Origin: Planctomycetota bacterium
GTDB lineage: Bacteria; Planctomycetota; Phycisphaerae; WQYP01
DNA length: 6,399 nt
Assembly: GCA_021852245.1 (NCBI GenBank)
Contig: JAJZNY010000242.1
Span: 1-6,399 of the forward strand
Direction: 5' to 3'
The translations under genes were made by a program, and so were the position numbers. The notes beneath the pieces were generated by a model. That model searched no databases and had not been told where the DNA came from. It saw only the letters and a list, made by a program, of their open reading frames with translations. This document shows positions 1 through 4,249 of the stretch, in pieces (position 1 is the stretch's first letter; every line of letters starts with the position of its first letter).

Positions 1-39
1 TATCGGCGGCATGAGTGGTGAATTCCAAATGTTTTTTTC

Positions 40-68
40 TTGACGTTCGGGAGATCAGAGCTTAATGT
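40..68 (+). promoter_or_regulatory. Candidate sigma-70 promoter
   Basis: TTGACG at 40-45 differs from the -35 consensus TTGACA at one base. A 17-base spacer leads to TAATGT at 63-68, which matches the -10 consensus at only three positions. A T-rich run (31-39) lies just upstream. Transcription would start near 75 and give a leader of about 230 nt before the ATG at 304. The -35 and spacing are good and the -10 is weak, so this is a prediction only. Confidence 0.35.
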
Positions 69-216
69 AACGGCTCAATTGAAGCGGCGATGCCACGGAT
101 CGGCCTCTCGGTCGCATGCAGGATGCGGAATTGCCGATTCCTGATGCTGCTTGATGGACAACATGTTTTGCGGGTCGGTTGCCGCCATACGCCTTACACG
201 GAGGTCTGTCCGTGCC

Positions 217-231
217 CGGCACGACGAATGC
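217..231 (+). promoter_or_regulatory. Possible sigma-54 (RpoN) -24/-12 promoter
   Basis: CGGCACG at 217-223, then four bases, then ATGC at 228-231 matches the RpoN consensus TGGCACG-N4-TTGC except at the first T and the first T of TTGC. The essential GG (218-219) and GC (230-231) have the required 10-base spacing. The start would fall near 243, upstream of both candidate start codons. RpoN with the PrsK/PrsR two-component system controls PEP-CTERM genes in some Proteobacteria. Applying that here is inference, and one match in GC-rich DNA can arise by chance. Confidence 0.3.
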
Positions 232-292
232 GGCGACCAGAACTCCGGAAGCATCCGGGAGGATACGGTGATGCGGGGGAACTCTCATTTGC

Positions 293-306
293 GGAGATAC
301 GTCATG
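293..306 (+). promoter_or_regulatory. Ribosome-binding site and chosen start of PEP-CTERM gene 1
   Basis: GGAG at 293-296 lies 7 bases before ATG 304. The context GGAGATA-N4-ATG is the same as at the paralogue's start (1565-1578), which is the main reason for choosing 304. A competing in-frame ATG at 271 has GGGAGG (257-262) 8 bases upstream. It would add 11 residues ahead of the signal peptide. Confidence 0.55.
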
Positions 307-1140
307 GTGATTCAAAAAGATGCCTGCAGAGTCCGGCGAAGCATTCCATCCGCTCTGGCGGCCGCCGCCGTTGCGCTGAGCGTGGGCGCGGCGACTTGGA
401 CTGCCACTCCCGCCGCTGCTGACAACCTTATGGCACAATATTATCTCCCCAGTACCAACACGGGCACGCCCCATGAGCTTACCGGCCGGGCGATATTCAC
501 CTATCTCACCAGTTCCGCTCAGGGGAACCTGCAGGTGGAATTGATCAACGACTCGTCGCCCGATTCGGTCAATGACCTTATCAGCGGCATTGCATTTGGC
601 ATTTCAGCACCCGGCACCGGGGCGTTGTCTTCGACACCCCACGGCCCCGACGCCGCACCCGGTGATACCGCCGATCCATATGCCTGGAGCATGGCCGCCA
701 ACAATCAGACCGACCTGACGCAGCTCACGGGCCTTGCCCCGCTTCAGGCCAGCACCATTTCCGCGGGCATCACTGCCGGTCTGCCGTTTGCGTGGATCAT
801 CAGCGAGAGCGGCGGACAATATTCGCTTATGGCCAGCGGAGCGCAGGGTGATCTGCTGGGGCCGGCGGGCAATTCCAGTGATTATCAATATTTTAACAAT
901 CCGTCATCCATCTCGGCGTCCGACCCGATTTTGGCCGGGCCGGTTTTTTTCGATTTCACGGTTCCCGATCTGCAAAGCACCGATTCCATTACCGGTGTCA
1001 CGTTCGGCTACGGAACAGGCGGGAACTCGATCGCGGGCAATCCGGCTGCCGTTCCGGCTCCGGAACCGGCGGCGGGACTGGCATTAGGATTGGGCTTGGG
1101 CGGTCTTTTAGTTCTAAGGCGCGGTAAAATCAGGGGTTAG
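304..1140 (+). CDS. PEP-CTERM sorting domain-containing exported protein (first of two paralogues)
   Basis: This gene encodes a 278-residue exported protein. Residues 1-39 form a signal peptide: basic start with R9, R11 and R12, an Ala/Val/Leu core at about 16-35, and likely cleavage after the AAA at 37-39. The body is rich in Ala, Ser, Thr, Gly and Asn and has no cysteine. The C-terminus is a classic PEP-CTERM signal: PEP at 253-255, a Gly/Leu helix at about 257-271, then RRGKIRG. In known systems an exosortase cuts this signal, and the protein is secreted or attached to surface polysaccharide. No exosortase is in the window. Residues 222-239 (DLQSTDSITGVTFGYGTG) match the second PEP-CTERM protein. 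The first strand region, with AIFTYLTSSAQGNLQVEL at 63-80, suggests a beta-sandwich, but I do not recognise a named domain. The start at 304 rests on the ribosome-binding site shared with the paralogue; ATG 271 is an alternative. No clear terminator follows. The specific function is unknown. Confidence 0.88.
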   Translation: MVIQKDACRVRRSIPSALAAAAVALSVGAATWTATPAAADNLMAQYYLPSTNTGTPHELTGRAIFTYLTSSAQGNLQVELINDSSPDSVNDLISGIAFGISAPGTGALSSTPHGPDAAPGDTADPYAWSMAANNQTDLTQLTGLAPLQASTISAGITAGLPFAWIISESGGQYSLMASGAQGDLLGPAGNSSDYQYFNNPSSISASDPILAGPVFFDFTVPDLQSTDSITGVTFGYGTGGNSIAGNPAAVPAPEPAAGLALGLGLGGLLVLRRGKIRG

Positions 1141-1211
1141 GTGCACAATATGTTACAGAGGGATCGTAGGCGAGGATAGTTATATGACGCGTGGCGACAT
1201 CGAAATTCAGC

Positions 1212-1258
1212 AAAAAATTGAAATTTTTCTTGCATTGAGCACCTGAGCGCACTACACT
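1212..1258 (+). promoter_or_regulatory. Candidate sigma-70 promoter with UP-element-like A/T tract
   Basis: TTGCAT at 1230-1235 (TTG of TTGACA conserved), a 17-base spacer, and TACACT at 1253-1258 (four of six matches to TATAAT). The A/T-only tract at 1212-1228, broken by one G, sits directly upstream of the -35 box, where UP elements bind the RNA polymerase alpha subunit. The predicted start, about 1264-1266, coincides with the first base of the hairpin at 1265, which supports the promoter and the hairpin together. Confidence 0.4.
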
Positions 1259-1264
1259 TAATCC

Positions 1265-1313
1265 GGTGACTATTGTCGGCAAGTCCCGAGTGACGGGTAA
1301 CGACAGAGTCACC
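1265..1313 (+). ncRNA. Leader hairpin 1: stacked three-tier stem
   Basis: GGTGACT (1265-1271) pairs with AGTCACC (1307-1313), TGTCG (1274-1278) with CGACA (1301-1305), and CCCG (1285-1288) with CGGG (1294-1297) around the loop AGTGA. All 16 pairs are Watson-Crick and nest in one extended stem with small internal loops. Three nested perfect stems in 49 bases are unlikely by chance. The stem would begin at the predicted transcription start. Function is unknown; transcript protection, a cis-regulatory leader or a DNA-level site are all possible. Confidence 0.45.
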
Positions 1314-1393
1314 AGTGAGAGCAAGGATTTGCCACGACGTAAAATTGCGCTGAGCCGGTAGGGAAATTGGTGGTCGCGCTTTTTGATCGCACT

Positions 1394-1440
1394 GGTGGGT
1401 TTGCCAACTGCGCGGCCCCGGGGCGTTGGCAAAAGCCACC
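1394..1440 (+). ncRNA. Leader hairpin 2: long 5+9 bp stem
   Basis: GGTGG (1394-1398) pairs with CCACC (1436-1440). After a 1x2 internal loop, TTTGCCAAC (1400-1408) pairs perfectly with GTTGGCAAA (1425-1433). The 16-nt apical part is G/C-rich and contains the palindrome GCCCCGGGGC (1415-1424). No T run follows (the next bases are TCAAAG), so this is not an intrinsic terminator. It is the strongest inverted repeat in the window apart from the terminator after the second PEP-CTERM gene. Confidence 0.5.
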
Positions 1441-1490
1441 TCAAAGAATTCGTGGCACTCACTTCTGATGATTCGTACAGATTAAGTGGA

Positions 1491-1535
1491 ACTGCCGCTC
1501 TTTGTCGACGGGTGTTAGCCTGCCGGAGCGGCAGT
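1491..1535 (+). ncRNA. Leader hairpin 3: perfect 10-bp stem
   Basis: ACTGCCGCTC (1491-1500) is exactly complementary to GAGCGGCAGT (1526-1535), with a 25-nt loop. It lies 29 bases before the ribosome-binding site GGAG at 1565, so its folding could affect translation of the downstream gene. No T run follows the 3' arm, so it is not a canonical terminator. Regulatory action is inferred from position only. Confidence 0.4.
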
Positions 1536-1564
1536 GTGTGTGGCATATGCCGCCGAGATTTTTT

Positions 1565-1578
1565 GGAGATATTTTATG
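1565..1578 (+). promoter_or_regulatory. Ribosome-binding site and start of PEP-CTERM gene 2
   Basis: GGAG at 1565-1568 lies 7 bases before ATG 1576 in the context GGAGATATTTTATG. The frame is open further upstream to an ATG at 1534, but that codon has no Shine-Dalgarno sequence and would put 14 unlikely residues before a well-formed signal peptide. Confidence 0.75.
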
Positions 1579-2361
1579 AGCAAGAACATCCAAGTTAACC
1601 GTTCCAAAGGCGCCGGCCGCTGGTTATTGGCTGCGGCAGTGGTCGCCGGACTATCCGTTGCCGCCGTCGGCCAGAACGCCCGGGCGACCGTCGTCAGCTA
1701 CGGGGCTCTAAATCCCGGTGGCTCCGACCTGAACGCGTACGCGGTTTTCAACGTTTCACAGAGTAATATCGCCGTCACGTTTGAAAATATAACCTCTAAC
1801 ACCACCTCCGACCTGCAGGAAATCTACGGCGTGGATTTCACGGTGCTCGATGCCGCCGGGAACCCGGTTTCTGTCGGTTCACCTAGTATTTCCGCGGTTA
1901 CCGGCACCGAGGTTACACTGGAAGAGACAAACGGTAGCTTTCTGATCAATACGGCGAGCGATCCGAATAAGACCATCACCTCGAACAGCGATCTGTCGAA
2001 GCCTTGGCTTGTAAGCAATCCCAGCACCGGCGTTGTCGACTTGACGATCGACACGTCGAAGCCCAACGACATGATCATCGCGGCGCCCCCGAGCCCGGAC
2101 AACTATGGAAGTTCGGGCGGCCTCAACAGCGTTTATCAGCACAATCCCAGTTTACTCTCGGGCGCGACCTTTACCCTGGATATCAGCGGCCTTTCACCCA
2201 CCGATACCATCGGGGACGTGACACTCCTCTACGGAACTGGGCCGACCAGCACCACGACCGTGCCCTTTAATAACGGAACCCCCACGCCGGAACCGAGCGT
2301 ACTGGCATTCCTGGGTATGGGAGCAATCGGCTCGCTGATGCTCACGCGAAAGCGACGCTGA
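1576..2361 (+). CDS. PEP-CTERM sorting domain-containing exported protein (second paralogue)
   Basis: This is a 261-residue exported protein. The signal peptide spans about residues 1-37: basic N-terminus with K3, R9, K11 and R15, a hydrophobic core at about 17-32, and likely cleavage after ARA (35-37). The mature body is rich in Ser, Thr, Asn, Pro and Asp and has no cysteine, as expected for an extracellular beta-rich protein. The C-terminus has PEP at 238-240, a hydrophobic helix at about 241-256, and the basic tail RKRR. In known systems such tails are recognised by an exosortase during export to the surface or exopolysaccharide matrix. Residues 205-222 (GLSPTDTIGDVTLLYGTG) match the upstream neighbour at ten of eighteen positions, at nearly the same distance from PEP. 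The gene has its own promoter candidate and a long structured leader, and ends before a strong terminator. The exact role is unknown; adhesion or matrix structure is the family-level guess. Confidence 0.9.
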   Translation: MSKNIQVNRSKGAGRWLLAAAVVAGLSVAAVGQNARATVVSYGALNPGGSDLNAYAVFNVSQSNIAVTFENITSNTTSDLQEIYGVDFTVLDAAGNPVSVGSPSISAVTGTEVTLEETNGSFLINTASDPNKTITSNSDLSKPWLVSNPSTGVVDLTIDTSKPNDMIIAAPPSPDNYGSSGGLNSVYQHNPSLLSGATFTLDISGLSPTDTIGDVTLLYGTGPTSTTTVPFNNGTPTPEPSVLAFLGMGAIGSLMLTRKRR

Positions 2362-2411
2362 AGGCGACGCCATCCGCCGAGGCGGCTTGATTAAAATTTC
2401 GAATCTCCCCC

Positions 2412-2444
2412 AGGGCGGCGGCAGCAGTGCCGCCGTCCCTTTTT
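2412..2444 (+). terminator. Intrinsic terminator after PEP-CTERM gene 2
   Basis: AGGGCGGCGGCA (2412-2423) pairs with 2428-2440 over 12 base pairs, with one bulged T at 2436, around the 4-base loop GCAG. A run of five T (2440-2444) follows. It starts 51 bases after the stop codon at 2361. On the opposite strand no T run follows the stem, so it should work only for rightward transcription. Confidence 0.85.
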
Positions 2445-2556
2445 CGGCATCGCCGCCGGAATCGGGCCCTGCCTGCGATCCATTAACGTCAGATATGAGA
2501 GTGAGGCATATGGGGCGGCCAGCATCATCATCCCGGCAGTGATGGAGGCCATTCAC

Positions 2557-3918
2557 TTACCCCAGGAGTTCGATCTCCTGCAGGCACAGGTGATAACCGC
2601 TCCCCGGCGGGAACGATGCAATGCGCACCCGCGTGAAATCAGCACTGTAGCAAAGCCACGCCTTACGTCCATCGGATGAGATAAATTTACTGGGAATATT
2701 GAGAAAATACCCCTGTTCACCGAAGTGACGCATGTACGTAACAAGCTTCCACGGCCCCCACGGATGCGCCGACTCAAGGACGATCGTGTTGAACTTTCGT
2801 GTGGAAGGCCAACCATCAGCTATGCACAGGATGTATTTCCCGAGGCCGGGAATATAAGTCATCGCACTGTTCCCGAGGTGATTTTGCCACTCCAACATCG
2901 GTTTTATCTGCGAAAAATGCTTTGACCATATCGGCCTGTGTCGGTGATCGTAACCGGCAAAGAACTCGTACTCACCGGGATTATTAATGGTCTCCGGTGT
3001 TGGTTTGACACGCGCCAGATAAACCGCATCACCGCTGAGCCAACTCACCGCTCCAAGCCGTGGGTGAGGGATTCCGGGTGCGCGGCCATGGCCAACCATG
3101 TAAGCCATACCGTCCGGTGAGTGCTCCATATTCCTGCCAAAATCCACCACGTGCAAAACACTGAATTTCGGCAGCGGCAAGCCCGGAATACGCTCGCACA
3201 ATGCGGACCCGGGAACATTTCCCAGCCACTGATTGACGGGCAATTTCCAACGTGTCGCAGCGATCTTTTTCAGGGCGGGGCCGCAGTTTCCAACTTCTTC
3301 GGGAAACAGGGGGCTCCAAGGTGTATGCGGGCACGGTGTCCACGTCTTGCCGAAATCACGTGAATACTGAAATCCGACAAATGGCCCAAGCCATGCCCAG
3401 TTGCAACTTACCCCATGTTCCGTCCGCCAACCTTCATCACAACAATAGGTGCCCGTGTACCAGACGCCGTTATAGACCAGGTTGGCACATGGATATCGGC
3501 CCCCATATGGCATCGCCGACGCCTTGGATATTCCCAACGCTTCAACAGTCAGGTGCATGGGGTCATCGCCATCAATACGAGCGAGGCCGGTATCCGCCCG
3601 GATACCCATGCCGCAGTTTACGTGAATAGATCCTTTGCCCGGCCGCGGGGCGTTGCCGTCCGCAAATTGACTGTATAGGTGCCCATCTGAGGCCCATGAC
3701 GGATACCAGGTGTCCGCATTGGCGTACTGTTGATGACGCCCGGTGAATCGAAAGCCCGTCACCGTTGTAGACGGGGCAAAAGGGCACCCTTCCGGCGGCT
3801 GCGAAGGCCATACACCGGGATATTTAATATTCGCTATATTGCCGCGGGCGATACTCCAAGGCACACCGGCGGCTGCCAGTGCAACACCTGCTTTGAGAAA
3901 CTTGCGGCGAGTGGTCAT
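2557..3918 (-). CDS. Tat-exported beta-propeller protein with an Asp box (DUF4185/sialidase-like)
   Basis: This 453-residue protein begins with a textbook twin-arginine signal (TRRKFLK at 3-9, Ala-rich helix 10-18, possible cleavage near SIA at 22-24), so it is probably exported already folded. Residues 186-193 (SRDFGKTW) are an exact sialidase-type Asp box, SxDxGxTW; SPDG (267-270) and SSDG (414-417) mark similar turns. The stretches around 67-88 (ADTWYPSW...YSQFADG) and 317-332 (YEFFAGYD...PIWS) resemble DUF4185-type propeller proteins and relatives of glycoside hydrolases. I cannot assign a Pfam family with certainty. Twelve cysteines, including CC at 159-160, suggest disulfides outside the cytoplasm. 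GGAGG at 3926-3930 lies 7 bases before the ATG and fixes the start. It stands alone, convergent with the PEP-CTERM pair and divergent from the protease. A role in binding or cleaving glycans is inferred; no substrate or catalytic residue is established. Confidence 0.85.
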   Translation of the reverse strand: MTTRRKFLKAGVALAAAGVPWSIARGNIANIKYPGVWPSQPPEGCPFAPSTTVTGFRFTGRHQQYANADTWYPSWASDGHLYSQFADGNAPRPGKGSIHVNCGMGIRADTGLARIDGDDPMHLTVEALGISKASAMPYGGRYPCANLVYNGVWYTGTYCCDEGWRTEHGVSCNWAWLGPFVGFQYSRDFGKTWTPCPHTPWSPLFPEEVGNCGPALKKIAATRWKLPVNQWLGNVPGSALCERIPGLPLPKFSVLHVVDFGRNMEHSPDGMAYMVGHGRAPGIPHPRLGAVSWLSGDAVYLARVKPTPETINNPGEYEFFAGYDHRHRPIWSKHFSQIKPMLEWQNHLGNSAMTYIPGLGKYILCIADGWPSTRKFNTIVLESAHPWGPWKLVTYMRHFGEQGYFLNIPSKFISSDGRKAWLCYSADFTRVRIASFPPGSGYHLCLQEIELLG

Positions 3919-4246
3919 GGCATTACCTCCAAAAAATGTCAGTCAGAATTTTGAATTCATTTATGGGATGCATGGGCAAATCCTGCCGAAATCGATACCA
4001 TCCGAATGGGCTGACAACGAAGTGTCTTGTCACCAACCCATTTCACATATTCGAATCTTAGTTTCGATTACCGTCAAATACAAGCCACATTCATTTCCGA
4101 AATTATTGCCGACAGATGGATAAAGGGAATCAAACCCTTACAATTCCCCGCTCATCTGCGTTTACCAAAACTGAGACAACGGCCGACCGAATCAGATTTC
4201 ATCCGACATCATGCGCGAATCGCGCGAAAGAAGAGGCGATTTTGAT
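3919..4246. other. Divergent intergenic region between the Tat protein and M48 protease genes
   Basis: This 328-base region is visibly more A/T-rich than the genes and has no convincing coding frame. It contains the leftward gene's ribosome-binding site (3926-3930), a leftward promoter candidate (4049-4077), an 8-base palindrome ATTCGAAT (4049-4056), a small hairpin AAGGG/CCCTT (4123-4139), and the possible ribosome-binding site of the protease (4232-4236). I found no good rightward promoter for the protease gene; TTGTCA at 4027-4032 lacks a convincing -10 partner. Confidence 0.6.
4049..4077 (-). promoter_or_regulatory. Candidate sigma-70 promoter for the Tat-signal gene
   Basis: Read leftward, TTGACG (4077-4072), a 17-base spacer, and TCGAAT (4054-4049) match the -35 at five of six and the -10 at four of six positions. 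The start would fall near 4042, giving a leader of about 120 nt before the ATG at 3918. The -10 overlaps the palindrome ATTCGAAT, so a repressor or other dimeric regulator could bind there. This is a prediction only. Confidence 0.4.
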
Positions 4247-4249
4247 GTG
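4232..4249 (+). promoter_or_regulatory. Ribosome-binding site deciding the GTG start of the M48 gene
   Basis: AGAGG at 4232-4236 lies 10 bases before an in-frame GTG at 4247. The in-frame ATG at 4211 has no Shine-Dalgarno sequence, and it would add 12 charged residues before the first membrane helix. The other starts chosen in this window have GGAG or GGAGG upstream, so I prefer GTG 4247. Confidence 0.45.

Larger units (their letters stand above)
1..303. other. Non-coding region upstream of the first PEP-CTERM gene
   Basis: I see no convincing gene here. The open frames on both strands have no ribosome-binding site and no recognisable protein character. The stretch holds a possible sigma-70 promoter (40-68), a 6-bp inverted repeat CACGGA/TCCGTG at 197-214 with a 6-nt loop, a sigma-54-like box (217-231), and two Shine-Dalgarno/ATG pairs (257-273 and 293-306). 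An in-frame extension of the downstream gene back to 151 is open, but it encodes an unlikely hydrophilic leader before the signal peptide. Confidence 0.6.
1141..1575. other. Long non-coding region with promoter and structured leader before PEP-CTERM gene 2
   Basis: This 435-base stretch contains no convincing gene. Frames open on either strand lack ribosome-binding sites and protein-like composition. It carries an A/T tract and candidate promoter (1212-1258), then three separate inverted repeats (1265-1313, 1394-1440, 1491-1535), a 10-base palindrome GGCATATGCC (1542-1551) and the ribosome-binding site GGAG (1565-1568) of the next gene. A promoter near 1258 would give a leader of about 310 nt, long for a small secreted protein. 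I did not recognise any known riboswitch class. Confidence 0.65.

Noticed and set aside
55..474. Leftward 139-codon frame over the first gene's upstream region
   Set aside because: It overlaps the signal-peptide region of the first PEP-CTERM gene on the opposite strand and shows no protein-like features.
1265..1314. tRNA-like 7-bp acceptor stem GGTGACT/AGTCACC followed by A
   Set aside because: Only 49 bases lie within the stem, the inner helices are nested and do not form a cloverleaf, and no D, anticodon or T-loop consensus is present.
1453..1467. TGGCAC as a sigma-54 -24 element before PEP-CTERM gene 2
   Set aside because: The bases at the required -12 position are TCTG, without the essential GC at 10-base spacing.
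1130..1546. Leftward open frames of 100-138 codons across the intergenic region
   Set aside because: They have no ribosome-binding site, mixed unstructured composition and no recognisable domain. They run antisense through the inverted repeats and the promoter candidate.
2563..2580. CAGGAG/CTCCTG inverted repeat as a terminator of the leftward Tat-signal gene
   Set aside because: It is only 6 bp, lies inside the coding end of the gene and has no T run after it in the leftward direction.
4123..4139. AAGGG/CCCTT hairpin upstream of the protease gene as an attenuator
   Set aside because: The stem is five base pairs with a 7-base loop and no T run. Such small hairpins are expected by chance.
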